This document shows, one piece after another, positions 52,162 to 61,618 of a stretch of DNA of 64,000 nucleotides. The stretch covers positions 1-64,000 of the forward strand of contig CALZUQ010000006.1 in the NCBI GenBank assembly GCA_945829425.1, read 5' to 3'. The DNA is from an uncultured bacterium. GTDB lineage: Bacteria; Bacteroidota; Bacteroidia; Bacteroidales; Bacteroidaceae. The notes under the pieces were generated by a model. It saw nothing but the letters and a program-made list of their open reading frames with translations, was not told the DNA's origin and did not search any database. How positions within the stretch are numbered: the first letter of the stretch is position 1; each line of letters begins with the position of its first letter. The position numbers were made by a program, and so were the translations under genes.

Positions 52162-55100
52162 CGATAAGAGAAGCATTACGGCGGCGAAGGCTGCTCATAG
52201 ACGGTGCCATGGGAACCATGGTTCAGGAGTATGCGCTCAGCGAGGAAGATTTCCGTGGCGAGCGTTTCGCCTCATGGACGATACAGCTGAAAGGCAACAA
52301 CGATGTCCTCGCACTGACACGTCCTGACATCGTCCATGCCATACATACGGCATACCTCGATGCCGGGGCGGACATAATAACGACAGACACGTTCTCTTCG
52401 CAACGTATCTCGCAGAAGGAATATATGCTTGAGGAATATGCCTCGGAGATGAACCGTGAGGCTGTGAGGATTGCCCGCCAAGCCATCAGCGACTATGAAG
52501 CGCGTCGTCCCTCAACGCTCGGCACTCACTTTGTACTCGGCGATGTAGGTCCCACAAGCCGTATGCTCTCCATGAGCGACGATGTCAGCGACCCGGCGGC
52601 ACGCAGCATGACCTTCGATACTTTATGCAAGGCATACGAGGAGCAGATAGCAGCCCTTGCAATGGCAGGTGCCGACGGCATAATGGTCGAGACGGCTTTT
52701 GACACGCTGAACGTCAAAGCTGCCGTGGCGGCATATCAGACGGTATGCGAGAGGGAGAGCAAGACAGGAGAGGATTTCCCTCTTCTCCTCTCCATGACGG
52801 TGTCTGACGCCTCCGGGCGCATCCTCTCCGGACAGACGATAGAGGCTTTCGTGACATCCGTAATCTACGCCTCGCCGCTGTCCATAGGCATGAACTGCGG
52901 ACTTGGAGCGGAGGCCATGGAGCCTTACCTGCGCCGTATGAGGCATGCCGTAGCCGGAAGGTGTTATCTCTCATGCCACCCTAACGCCGGTCTTCCCAAT
53001 CAGCTCGGACGTTATGACGACACGCCAGAAGACATGGCGCGGCAGATGGAGAGAATAGTCGGAGAGGGACTTGCAGACATCATTGGAGGCTGTTGCGGCA
53101 CAACGCCGGAGCATATCAGAAGACTCCGTGAACTGTGTGACAGAATGCCAGCTTCACAGGACTTACCGCAAGAGAATGTTGAGGATTCTGGCGTGATGGC
53201 AATCTCTGGACTTGAGGCTTTCACCTATGGCAAGAACGATTTCCTTGTCGTCGGCGAGAGGTGTAATGTTGCTGGTTCGCGGAAATTCCTGCGCCTTATA
53301 AACGAGAAGAAATATGACGAGGCATTGGACATAGCGCGCACTCAGGTAGAGCACGGCGCAATGGTCGTTGATGTCAATATGGACGACGGACTGCTTGATG
53401 CAGCCGGCGAGATGACCACATTCCTGAATATGCTTATGTCCGACCCTTCGGTATGCCGTGTGCCGGTCATGATAGACTCCAGCCGCTTTGACGTCATAGA
53501 GGCGGGACTGAAATGCTGTCAGGGAAAATGTATCGTCAACTCCATATCGCTGAAACAAGGTGAGGAGACGTTCATCAGCCATGCACGCACGGTGAAAAGG
53601 TATGGAGCTGCGGTGGTGGTGATGCTCTTCGACGAGGAAGGACAGGCTACGGACTATGAGAGGAGGATAGCCATAGCGGAGAGGGCTTACCGCCTGCTTA
53701 CGGCTAAGGTGGGCATGAAGCCAGAAGACATCATCTTCGACCCTAACGTGCTGACCGTAGCGACTGGCATAGAGGAACACCGGGCGTATGCGCTCGACTT
53801 CATACGTGCCACGGAATGGATTACGGAGCATCTGCCGGGAGTGAGGGTCAGCGGAGGTCTTTCGAACCTGTCGTTCGCTTTCCGTGGAAACAACAGGTTG
53901 CGCGAAACCATGCACAGCGTATTCCTACACCACGCCATGGCAAAGGGTATGAACATGGCTATCATGAACCCTATGACAGCCATAGAATATGAGGACATTA
54001 CGAAGGAACTGCGCGATGCAGTGAAAGCCGTGATACTTAACGAGAGTGCTGACGCTGCAGAGCGTCTTACCCTCATAGCTGCTGAACTTATAGAGAAAAA
54101 AGAAGAGAAGAAATCGCCTGCCGCAACCGGTGGAGTGAAGAAAGAGCCTGCTACGACCACGGAGAGGATTGTCGCTGCTCTTGTCAACGGCAATGCCATG
54201 ACACTTGAGAGCGACCTTGCCGAGATGACTGCCGCCGGTATGACTCCTTTGGAGGTTATCTCCGGTCCACTCATGGAGGGCATGAACACCGTAGGACGGC
54301 TTTTCGGCGAGGGTCGGATGTTCCTGCCGCAGGTTGTCAAGACGGCACGTACAATGAAGAAAGCCGTAGACATAATCATTCCGCAGCCTGCCGGAGAAGT
54401 GGACGAGGGAATTGCCTCAGCCGGAACAGTACTGCTGGCTACGGTAAAGGGCGACGTGCATGACATAGGAAAGAATATCGTCGGAGTGGTGATGGCATGC
54501 AACGGATTCCGCGTGATAGACCTCGGAGTCATGGTGCCTGCCGAGCGTATAGTAGATGAGGCGGTGACGAAGAACGCTGATATAGTATGCCTCTCAGGAC
54601 TTATCACGCCAAGTCTCGACGAGATGTGCCGTGTGGCGGAAGCCATGCAGAAGGCAGGACTCCGCGTGCCGCTCTTCGTAGGTGGCGCAACGACATCAGA
54701 GATACATACCGCGGTGAAGATTGCTCCGCTGTATGCCGGAGGAGTGTTCCACATGCGTGACGCTTCGCAGAACCCTCTCGTGGCTATGGCTCTGCTCAAC
54801 GATGCAGAGAGGGAAGAGACATTGCTGAGAAACCGCTCGCGTCAGCAACGCATACGTATGGCGCAGCAGAGGAAAGAGCAGATGCTCAGAGTGCAACGCG
54901 CTACAAGTGATGCCTTAGGCGAGCCTACTCCGTTGCAGAGGCGTTTCAAGACATCATGGGAGGCATACCAGCCGGTGCGTCCTCCTTTCCTTGGACGCGG
55001 GGCGGTAAGGAGACTGGCTGTCAGAGACATCATGCCGTGTATTGACTGGCTCTATTTCTACTGGGCGTGGAGAGTGAAAGAGGACAGCGACGAGGGAAGG

Positions 55101-55706
55101 ATGCTCAGAAACGATGCCGAGGAAAGGCTGCTGCGCATGGCTGACGACAGACGTTATGATGTCTGTGCATTGCAGGCATTCTTCCCTGCACGGGGAAAGG
55201 CAGACGGTATTGACGTAGGCATAACGACGATACCTACGCCACGACAGGCGGTGGTAGACCCACGAGGGAAACGGCGTGAGCAATGTCTCGCACTTTGCGA
55301 CTACGTCTCGCCGAAGGGCAACGACTATCTCGGAGCCTTCGCCGCAACCGTGTCACCACGTTTTGTTGAGGACATAGAAAGAGTGAAGGCGGAAGGCAAT
55401 GACGACTATGAGGCCATACTGCTTCAGACGCTTGGCGACCGTCTTGCCGAGGCGGCGTCGGAATATCTTGGCAGGGAGCTTGCCGAAGGATATAGCATTG
55501 ACGGCAAGGAGGAACATTGGCGTGGCATACGCCCGGCTGTCGGCTACCCTTCCTTGCCCGACCAGAAGACTATCTTCCTCCTCGACACCCTCCTGAGATA
55601 TGACGATATAGGCATACGCCTTACAGAAAACGGTGCCATGTATCCTCAGGCAAGCGTTACAGGACTCTATCTATCACATCCAGAAGCGGAATATTTCTCT
55701 GTTTAA
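52158..55706 (+). CDS. metH: cobalamin-dependent methionine synthase
   Basis: An 1182-residue full-length MetH. The homocysteine domain (~1-325) has zinc Cys in GMNCGLG and GGCCGTTPEHI. The pterin domain (~350-620) follows (VGERCNVAGSRKF). The cap and B12-binding domain (~650-890) has DVHDIGKN with the cobalt-ligand His (~768), LSGLITPS and GGATTS. The activation domain (~930-1182) contains the AdoMet motif RGIRPAVGYPSLPDQ. It transfers the methyl group of methyl-tetrahydrofolate to homocysteine and needs vitamin B12. It overlaps metF by 4 bp and ends in a hairpin shared with menC. Confidence 0.97.
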   Translation: MTIREALRRRRLLIDGAMGTMVQEYALSEEDFRGERFASWTIQLKGNNDVLALTRPDIVHAIHTAYLDAGADIITTDTFSSQRISQKEYMLEEYASEMNREAVRIARQAISDYEARRPSTLGTHFVLGDVGPTSRMLSMSDDVSDPAARSMTFDTLCKAYEEQIAALAMAGADGIMVETAFDTLNVKAAVAAYQTVCERESKTGEDFPLLLSMTVSDASGRILSGQTIEAFVTSVIYASPLSIGMNCGLGAEAMEPYLRRMRHAVAGRCYLSCHPNAGLPNQLGRYDDTPEDMARQMERIVGEGLADIIGGCCGTTPEHIRRLRELCDRMPASQDLPQENVEDSGVMAISGLEAFTYGKNDFLVVGERCNVAGSRKFLRLINEKKYDEALDIARTQVEHGAMVVDVNMDDGLLDAAGEMTTFLNMLMSDPSVCRVPVMIDSSRFDVIEAGLKCCQGKCIVNSISLKQGEETFISHARTVKRYGAAVVVMLFDEEGQATDYERRIAIAERAYRLLTAKVGMKPEDIIFDPNVLTVATGIEEHRAYALDFIRATEWITEHLPGVRVSGGLSNLSFAFRGNNRLRETMHSVFLHHAMAKGMNMAIMNPMTAIEYEDITKELRDAVKAVILNESADAAERLTLIAAELIEKKEEKKSPAATGGVKKEPATTTERIVAALVNGNAMTLESDLAEMTAAGMTPLEVISGPLMEGMNTVGRLFGEGRMFLPQVVKTARTMKKAVDIIIPQPAGEVDEGIASAGTVLLATVKGDVHDIGKNIVGVVMACNGFRVIDLGVMVPAERIVDEAVTKNADIVCLSGLITPSLDEMCRVAEAMQKAGLRVPLFVGGATTSEIHTAVKIAPLYAGGVFHMRDASQNPLVAMALLNDAEREETLLRNRSRQQRIRMAQQRKEQMLRVQRATSDALGEPTPLQRRFKTSWEAYQPVRPPFLGRGAVRRLAVRDIMPCIDWLYFYWAWRVKEDSDEGRMLRNDAEERLLRMADDRRYDVCALQAFFPARGKADGIDVGITTIPTPRQAVVDPRGKRREQCLALCDYVSPKGNDYLGAFAATVSPRFVEDIERVKAEGNDDYEAILLQTLGDRLAEAASEYLGRELAEGYSIDGKEEHWRGIRPAVGYPSLPDQKTIFLLDTLLRYDDIGIRLTENGAMYPQASVTGLYLSHPEAEYFSV

Positions 55707-55709
55707 AAA

Positions 55710-55755
55710 ATGATGTCATCCCACACTTTATTTGACATGTGTAGGATGACATCAT
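55710..55755. terminator. bidirectional terminator between metH and menC
   Basis: ATGATGTCATCC-C-ACAC (55710-55726) pairs with GTGT-A-GGATGACATCAT (55739-55755). It lies 4 bp past the metH stop, is preceded by an A run, and its right arm touches the menC stop codon. Confidence 0.88.
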
Positions 55756-56798
55756 CACTCTTCCGTCATGCAGCGCCATATCCTGTTGCCTCTGATCTCC
55801 ATATCCATCTCAATGTTGTCGGTATAGAGCAAGCCCGTGCCGAGACCTTGCGGCATGACGTTGCGCACGTTGCCGGGAGTAATGTCATAAACCCTTGCAG
55901 CGAGGAGAGCCACGTTACGCAGCCCTATGTTGCTCTCTAAGGCACTGGTAATCCACGAGGCGATATTCCGCTTGCGGGCTTCGCTGATCCATTCCATGCT
56001 TCCGGTTATGCCGCCATGGAGTGTCGGCTTCACCACAATATACTGCGGACGAAGGGTGTCGAGGAGCGTGCGCTTCTCCTCAAGTGAGCTGACTCCGATA
56101 AGCTCTTCGTCGAGAGCGACAGGCACAGGACTCTCACGGCACAGCCGTTCCATATCGTGCCAAAGATACTGGCGTACAGGCTGTTCTATGGAATGTACGG
56201 AATAGCGGGAGAGTTCTTTAAGCTTTGCCATAGCCTCGTCGGGCGAGAACGCCCCGTTGGCGTCGACTCTCAACTGTAACGTCTCGGGAGAGAAGCGTGA
56301 GCGTATGGTACTTATCAGGCGCATCTCCTCGTCCCAGTCTATGGCTCCTATTTTCAGCTTTATACATTTGAAGCCGGCAAGGAGTTTCTCTTTCACCTGT
56401 TGCAGCATGTCGTCGTAGGACGACATCCATACCAGTCCGTTGATAGGTATGCCAACCTCGCTGCGTGCGAAGGGGGTGTCGTAGAGCATGGCGTTCTGCT
56501 GGTAGTCGAAGAGTGCCGACTCCAAGGCGAAGAGGAGGGCAGGGTAGGGACGCAGAAAGTCGGAATAGTCTCCGCTTGCCAGAGCTTCGCTGATAAGGCG
56601 TGAGGTGGCAGAAAGCGTAGTGTAAGCATCGCGGTCGGCAGAAAGGTCTGGAAGAGGGGCGCACTCGCCGAGTCCTATCTTCTTGCAGTCGTCGTCGGTT
56701 ATGGTGATTACGACCATATTGTGTTCGGAGTACTCACCGCGTGAGGTGCGTGCCGGTTTCTTGAAATGTAACGTCTTGTGTGATAGTGTTATCTGCAT
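55755..56798 (-). CDS. menC: o-succinylbenzoate synthase
   Basis: A 347-residue enolase-superfamily enzyme that dehydrates SHCHC to o-succinylbenzoate. The barrel motifs are KLKIGAIDW (acid/base Lys), LRVDANGAF, HSIEQPV and ALDEEL (metal Asp/Glu), then VVKPTLHGG (second Lys). The N-terminal capping domain includes GLGECAPLPDLSADR. Last gene of the minus-strand menaquinone operon; the 39-bp gap to menB suggests cotranscription. menE, which commonly follows, is absent from this position. Confidence 0.92.
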   Translation of the reverse strand: MQITLSHKTLHFKKPARTSRGEYSEHNMVVITITDDDCKKIGLGECAPLPDLSADRDAYTTLSATSRLISEALASGDYSDFLRPYPALLFALESALFDYQQNAMLYDTPFARSEVGIPINGLVWMSSYDDMLQQVKEKLLAGFKCIKLKIGAIDWDEEMRLISTIRSRFSPETLQLRVDANGAFSPDEAMAKLKELSRYSVHSIEQPVRQYLWHDMERLCRESPVPVALDEELIGVSSLEEKRTLLDTLRPQYIVVKPTLHGGITGSMEWISEARKRNIASWITSALESNIGLRNVALLAARVYDITPGNVRNVMPQGLGTGLLYTDNIEMDMEIRGNRIWRCMTEE

Positions 56799-56837
56799 TG
56801 TTTCTTTGGTTGATGTCGGAGGTTAATACGAGCAGCG

Positions 56838-57692
56838 TCAGGGTATCATAGGGAATTTTCCCCAGTCAGGCTTTCTCTTCTCCAGGAACGCTTTGCCGCC
56901 TTCCTGAGCCTCGTCGAGCATGTAGTAAAGGGCGGTGCAGTCGCCTGCTAACTGCTGTATGCCTGCCTCGCCGTCAAGTTCTGCGTTGAGTCCCATCTTT
57001 ATCATGCGCATGGCGAGCGGCGAGTGTTGCATCATCTCCTCAGCCCATGCCACACATTCCTTCTCAAGGTCGGCGAGAGCCACCACCTTGTTCACCATGC
57101 CCATAGCCTCCGCCTCGCGGGCACTGTATTGACGGCACATAAACCATATCTCGCGGGCTTTCTTCTGACCTACTATGCGTGCCAGATAGCTTGAGCCGAA
57201 ACCGGCATCGAACGAGCCTACCTTTGGACCCGTCTGTCCGAAGCGTGCATTCTCCGCAGCTATGGTGAGGTCGCATACGAGGTGCAGCACATGTCCGCCA
57301 CCGATAGCAAAGCCGTTGACCATGGCTATGACAGGCTTCGGAAGGCGTCTTATCTGCATCTGCACGTCGAGGACGGAGAGGCGTGGCGTGCCCTCCTCGT
57401 CGATATATCCCCCTCGTCCCTTCACGTTCATGTCGCCGCCGGAGCAGAACGCCTGAGTGCGCAGCCATTCCTCGTCGCTCTGTCCTTCCTTACGTGGCGT
57501 CTCTGCCCCTGTCAGCAGTACGACACGGATTTGCGCCGCTTCTCTTACTATAGAGAAAGCCTGTGAGAGTTCGGCGGTTGTAGTAGGCGTGAAAGCATTA
57601 CGGTAGCGTGGGCGGTTGATTGTAATCTTTGCTATTCCGTTGTATTCCTCAAGGATAATCTCCTTGAAATCGTGCATCTTTGTCCAAATCAT
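56838..57692 (-). CDS. menB: 1,4-dihydroxy-2-naphthoyl-CoA synthase
   Basis: A 284-residue crotonase-fold enzyme closing the second ring of the naphthoquinone. Family features are [17 protein letters not shown], the oxyanion Gly in [31 protein letters not shown] with the catalytic loop, and the C-terminal [10 protein letters not shown] that reaches into the neighbouring subunit. Met1 or Met6 may be the start. It is separated from menD by ~157 bp of tandem repeats. Confidence 0.95.
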   Translation of the reverse strand: MIWTKMHDFKEIILEEYNGIAKITINRPRYRNAFTPTTTAELSQAFSIVREAAQIRVVLLTGAETPRKEGQSDEEWLRTQAFCSGGDMNVKGRGGYIDEEGTPRLSVLDVQMQIRRLPKPVIAMVNGFAIGGGHVLHLVCDLTIAAENARFGQTGPKVGSFDAGFGSSYLARIVGQKKAREIWFMCRQYSAREAEAMGMVNKVVALADLEKECVAWAEEMMQHSPLAMRMIKMGLNAELDGEAGIQQLAGDCTALYYMLDEAQEGGKAFLEKRKPDWGKFPMIP

Positions 57693-57768
57693 TGTAGTAG
57701 TGTCTTTATCATTTATTGCTATTTTTGTTCTTTTCGTTTTCGTTTAGAAAACCCATGCCTCGGTCTCC

Positions 57769-57824
57769 CATAACTTAAGCCTCGGTTTAGTCATAAGTTA
57801 AGCCTCTGTTTAGTCATAAGTTAA
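57769..57824. repeat. 23-bp tandem repeat between menB and menD
   Basis: CATAACTTAAGCCTCGGTTTAGT (57769-57791) is repeated at 57792-57814 with two changes, and the first 10 bases again at 57815. A partial copy (GCCTCGGT) precedes. Confidence 0.85.
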
Positions 57825-57827
57825 CGT

Positions 57828-57867
57828 AAGGTCAAGGTTAAGGTCAAGGTCAAGGTTTAAGGTTAAG
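57828..57867. repeat. GGTCAA/GGTTAA array overlapping the menD stop codon
   Basis: Six hexamer-type units of GGTCAA, GGTTAA and GGTTTAA, the same family as the arrays at 1-156 and 1451-1578. On the minus strand it supplies the menD stop codon (57850-57852) and the last residues LNLKP. Confidence 0.9.
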
Positions 57868-59511
57868 ATAATAATCCTTATATGCCCTCTCGTCGTCTTC
57901 CGGCGATGTGAAGACCTCAAGTAGAGTTGCTCCCTTGCTCTCGGATAGTTCATGCAAACCGTTGAGGAGTGATGTGGTGTCGTTGGCAGAAAGATATTTC
58001 AGACCGTTTTGAAGGCATGCACCACGTGCAGAAGCCTTATGAGCCGCTGCGATATATCTCTCGCGGGCATCGCTTTTCTCTAACCCTTTCAGATTTCGGA
58101 ATATTGCTCCTCCGCCGTTGTTGAGGAGTATGATGCGGAGGTTAGAAGGCAGGCTGACATTCCAAAGAGCGTTGTTGTCGTAGAAGAAGCTGAGGTCCCC
58201 TATTACGCAATAGACTTTTCCTTCGGCATTACTTCTTAAGAGCGACAACGCCCCTCCCACGGCAACGCTCATAGACCCTTCTATGCCGTTCACCCCTCTG
58301 TTGCAGAAGACGTAATGGCGGGCATAGACAGCAGCAAGGCGTATGCTCATGCTGTTGGCGTAATACACAGTATCGCCTGCTCTGACAATGCCTTCTTCAA
58401 ACTCCTTTACTGCCATCATCTGCGAGTAACGTGGAGCGTAAGCATAATGGCGGGCAGCAATAGTCTCCCTCAGCGAAGCCCACAGCCTGTGATACTCTTT
58501 CCGGTTTTCGTTGCAGCAGGCTTTCTCTGTGACAAAAGCCGCCATTTCTTCTGCTGAAGCCTTTACGACAATGGCAGTATTGCCAGAGATGTCATGCAAA
58601 AGTCCGTCGGAAGATGCTGTTATATGAACAACAGAAGGAGGCAGGGAACGGAGGAAACGCCTCAGTCGCTTGCTAATAGTGTTTCCGCCAAGGTAAACGA
58701 CACAGTCCGGGAAGTATGCTTCATCACCTTCTACGGCATAAAGGCACTGGTCTATGAACGACAACGGCATATCGGAGGCAGACAGCGGTTCGTAAGCCAC
58801 AGGGACTTCCCCAGCCATACGGCTCATCATTTTGTTCGATATGCTTCCTGACGGCATCTGCCCTGTCACCACCATGAGGCGGTGGGCGCGTGTCAGGATT
58901 TGCGCTATCGCTTCTTGCTCTTCAATATTATTTAACGTCATGCGCCTTACCACCCTTTCTTTCGGCAGACAGGCTGTGGTAAAAGAGAACAGCGGTTCGG
59001 ATATAGGTACATTGATATGAACCGAGGGTGATGAGGGTGAGCAAGCCTCAAGCAATGCCTCGTTGACGAGACGGTTGCAATGCCAGTGCTGTTCATTGTT
59101 GCAAGGTTCAGGGAGAGAGACCGATTTTGCGGAGAATGTGCCAAGAACGCCTGGCTGTGGAACAGTCTGGCCGTCGAGCTGTCCTATCCATGCTTCAGGT
59201 CTGTCGGCAGAGATGACTATTATGCCTTGCTGCTGGTATGTAGCCTCTGCTACAGCCGGTAAAACGTTGAGAAGAGCCGAACCGCTTGTAACGCAGACTG
59301 CTACGGGGATGCCGGTCTGCTGGCGTAAGCCGAGAGCGAGGAAGCCTGCCGAGCGTTCGTCTGTAGCACTGAAGCACGTTATGTCAGGACATTCATTGAA
59401 ATTATGCACCAAGGGTGCGTTCCTGCTTCCCGGGCATACCACGATGTCCCTCACGCCATGTGCCACAAGGAGTGAGGTGAGTATGTTTACATTTTCTTTG
59501 TCGCTATACAT
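57850..59511 (-). CDS. menD: SEPHCHC synthase (2-succinyl-5-enolpyruvyl-6-hydroxy-3-cyclohexene-1-carboxylate synthase)
   Basis: A 553-residue thiamine-diphosphate enzyme that joins isochorismate and 2-oxoglutarate. The pyrimidine domain shows VCPGSRNAPLVHNF and the catalytic Glu in TDERSAGFLALGL; the diphosphate domain shows VIGDLSFFYDNNALWNV and LNNGGGAIF. The start at MYSDKENV (59511) was preferred to an ATG 12 codons upstream. It overlaps the menF 3' end by 25 bp. The last five residues, LNLKP, are encoded by a GGTYAA repeat array, so the C terminus may vary among strains. Confidence 0.94.
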   Translation of the reverse strand: MYSDKENVNILTSLLVAHGVRDIVVCPGSRNAPLVHNFNECPDITCFSATDERSAGFLALGLRQQTGIPVAVCVTSGSALLNVLPAVAEATYQQQGIIVISADRPEAWIGQLDGQTVPQPGVLGTFSAKSVSLPEPCNNEQHWHCNRLVNEALLEACSPSSPSVHINVPISEPLFSFTTACLPKERVVRRMTLNNIEEQEAIAQILTRAHRLMVVTGQMPSGSISNKMMSRMAGEVPVAYEPLSASDMPLSFIDQCLYAVEGDEAYFPDCVVYLGGNTISKRLRRFLRSLPPSVVHITASSDGLLHDISGNTAIVVKASAEEMAAFVTEKACCNENRKEYHRLWASLRETIAARHYAYAPRYSQMMAVKEFEEGIVRAGDTVYYANSMSIRLAAVYARHYVFCNRGVNGIEGSMSVAVGGALSLLRSNAEGKVYCVIGDLSFFYDNNALWNVSLPSNLRIILLNNGGGAIFRNLKGLEKSDARERYIAAAHKASARGACLQNGLKYLSANDTTSLLNGLHELSESKGATLLEVFTSPEDDERAYKDYYLNLKP

Positions 59512-60566
59512 GATATTGTCTTCATCTTTTGTTCCGTCTCCTGCCATTCTGCCTCACAAATGCTTTCGGGCATTATACCCCCTCCGGCAAAGAGGGTCAT
59601 GCTGCCGCCGCAGAGCCGGGCACACCGCAGGGAGACATAGAGATGTGTCCCGCAACCGATGTTCAAAGGACCGGCGAAGCCACTGTAGTATTCACGGTCG
59701 TGAGGCTCATGTGTAAGAATAAAGTCGCGTGCCTCTGATTTGGGCATTCCGCAGACTGCCGGGGTGGGGTGCAGGCGTGAGAGTATCTCGCCTGTGATGT
59801 CTTCTGCTGAATGCTGCGGAGTGAAGCGGAAATCGGTGCGAAGGTGTTGCACGTTTCCGGCACGTATGGTAAACGGTCCGTCTTTTATCGTCTGTCTGGC
59901 GAAAGGCGTTATGGTCTGTGAGATATATTCCTCTACGACATGTTGCTCGGCTTTGTTCTTGCTGCTCCATTCTGGCAGTCCTTCGCTGTAAGGCATAGTG
60001 CCGGCGAGAGCTACGGTATGCCACATGTCGCCGGTCTTCTCCAAAAGTATCTCTGGAGAGGCTATGAGCCATGTTCCTGACTGACGGGTATGGAAAAGCA
60101 TAATCATGAGGCGGGGAAATGCGGCGCAGGCTCTCAGGAAGAGCCTTTCGGGCGTCTCGCCTTCTGCCGTCGCTATAGTCTTGCTTCGTGAGAGCACCAG
60201 TTTACGGAACCTTCCGTCGCTCACCGCATCATGGAAACAGTGGAAGGCGTCACGATATGAAGCGGTAGCTCTTTCAGAAGGGAAGACATTGCCTTGAAGG
60301 CTTTCCTCTGCCGCCACCTGTCCTTGACTATTGTGAATGTTTTCTTCTGCCGCCTCCACTCTTCCGTCGTTCACGGTATGTTCGGTGATGCTGTCGGGCT
60401 GAATGAGAAGAATGGGGTGGTCATGACATGCCGAAAACGGAGCCACTAAAAAACCTTGCCGTTCTCCTACCTCGCTGACAGAGGACAATGTCTCCGCCTC
60501 GCGTTCAGAGACGATGGCGGTATATCGTTCCGCATACGGCAGTCTGTAGAGTGCGTAACTTTTCAT
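59487..60566 (-). CDS. menF: isochorismate synthase
   Basis: A 359-residue chorismate-utilising enzyme producing isochorismate for MenD. The chorismate-binding core is visible in FRKLVLSRSK, FHTRQSGTWLIASPEILL, the VALAGTMP segment, LRTDFRFTP, LHPTPAVCGMPKSEA and the C-terminal FAGGGIMPESICEAEWQE. The N-terminal third is less conserved. The start at MKSYALY (60566) fits; the frame is open ~100 codons further upstream only as overlap with the thioesterase gene. The ATG overlaps the thioesterase stop by 4 bp. Confidence 0.92.
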   Translation of the reverse strand: MKSYALYRLPYAERYTAIVSEREAETLSSVSEVGERQGFLVAPFSACHDHPILLIQPDSITEHTVNDGRVEAAEENIHNSQGQVAAEESLQGNVFPSERATASYRDAFHCFHDAVSDGRFRKLVLSRSKTIATAEGETPERLFLRACAAFPRLMIMLFHTRQSGTWLIASPEILLEKTGDMWHTVALAGTMPYSEGLPEWSSKNKAEQHVVEEYISQTITPFARQTIKDGPFTIRAGNVQHLRTDFRFTPQHSAEDITGEILSRLHPTPAVCGMPKSEARDFILTHEPHDREYYSGFAGPLNIGCGTHLYVSLRCARLCGGSMTLFAGGGIMPESICEAEWQETEQKMKTISCIATKKM

Positions 60567-60973
60567 TTCTTGCTCCGTATGTAGTTTGTCACCGTTACGG
60601 TGCTTATCAGAGTGTTGTCTGACGACCTGACCTCCACGATCCAGACGTGTATCCTGTGACCTTGGTGAATTATGCGAGCACGTGCTGTCACGGTGTCGCC
60701 TTTCTCTACTGACCGTAAATGGTTTGCGCTGACGTTCATGCCGAAGCAAATCTCTCCGGGGCATAGGGCGAGAGAGCCTGCCCCTGCCAAGGTCTCGGCA
60801 AGTGCCAGGGTCGCTCCTCCGCTGAGATAACCGAAAGGCTGTGAGGTACGCTCGTCGACAGGCATTCTTCCGCAGCACTCGTCAGCTTCCGGCGTGGAGA
60901 AAAACTCCATGCCGAGGTTGCTTTCCAGTCCACGGTTGTCTTTCATGAGGTCTATAATATTGTCTAAGTTCAT
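60563..60973 (-). CDS. menI: hotdog-fold thioesterase, probable 1,4-dihydroxy-2-naphthoyl-CoA hydrolase
   Basis: A 136-residue PaaI/YdiI-type thioesterase. The active-site helix is GGATLALAETLAGAG with the catalytic Glu, preceded by QPFGYLSGG. Many YdiI-type enzymes have His where this one has Ser (LHGG). First gene of the menaquinone operon, so hydrolysis of DHNA-CoA, the product of MenB, is the natural role, by position. The start at MNLDNIIDLM (60973) was chosen over an ATG 13 codons upstream, since the former is nearer the family's N terminus and lies downstream of the promoter. Confidence 0.82.
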   Translation of the reverse strand: MNLDNIIDLMKDNRGLESNLGMEFFSTPEADECCGRMPVDERTSQPFGYLSGGATLALAETLAGAGSLALCPGEICFGMNVSANHLRSVEKGDTVTARARIIHQGHRIHVWIVEVRSSDNTLISTVTVTNYIRSKK

Positions 60974-61020
60974 AAGTAGCTTTTGTGTATTATTAGGATA
61001 TGCCACCGGCATTCAACGTG

Positions 61021-61051
61021 CAAAAATACTTATTTTCCTTTAATAAGCAAA
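61021..61051 (-). promoter_or_regulatory. promoter of the menaquinone operon
   Basis: On the minus strand TTTG (61048-61051), 19 bp, TATTTTTG (61021-61028), ~48 bp before the thioesterase start. Confidence 0.75.
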
Positions 61052-61096
61052 ACTATGACTATTAAAAACAATTAAAGGTGAGTCCTGCAAATTGGT

Positions 61097-61295
61097 TTAA
61101 GGTGGGTTCTATTAATTCGCTTTGACATATTTCCGATTTATCTCTGAGGGCAGAGTGTCAGTTTTAGAAGGAGCGATGCGGGCATCGTGACTGAGAAAAC
61201 TGGCAGTATGCGCCAGAGAGAAACGGAAAGATGACAAAACGTCAACCCATAATAACTGAATTATTGACGGTGGGAATTAATAGAACCCACCTTAA
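61097..61295. mobile_element. 199-bp foldback (MITE-like) element
   Basis: The ends are perfect 22-bp inverted repeats: TTAAGGTGGGTTCTATTAATTC (61097-61118; shown here in two parts TTAAGGTGGG and TTCTATTAATTC) and its complement at 61274-61295. Inside are a 16-of-17 inverted pair starting TTTCCG (61130-61146/61214-61229), CAGTTTT/AAAACTG (61159-61165/61196-61202) and CGATG/CATCG at the tip, so almost the whole element can fold into one arm. There is no ORF. TTAA, a possible target duplication, is at both ends. It sits between the divergent men operon and lysS. Confidence 0.65.
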
Positions 61296-61526
61296 GGTTT
61301 TTCCATGGATTTCTTCACATGTTTTTGAAGATACCTGCATACGTCATTGAAGACACTTGCATTGGTCATTGAAGATATCTATACTGTTTTTTTGAGATTG
61401 TCTTTGCCTGTTATTGAGGTTTTCATCACATTTTCTTAGGGAGATAAACGGTGTTAACAGGCTTTGCCGTCTTGAGAAAAATCACTTGTGAAACTTAAAT
61501 AATTAATAAAATTCGGTATAATGTCA

Positions 61527-61556
61527 TTGCTGATAGGAAAAATATTAGTATATTTG
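61527..61556 (+). promoter_or_regulatory. promoter of lysS
   Basis: TTG at 61527-61529, 19 bp, TATATTTG (61549-61556) followed by CAC, 63 bp before the lysS ATG. Confidence 0.65.
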
Positions 61557-61618
61557 CACATTAAATGCGCTGATTTGTGCATTTTTTATGATTAGAAACA
61601 TTATCATCACATATTTTT

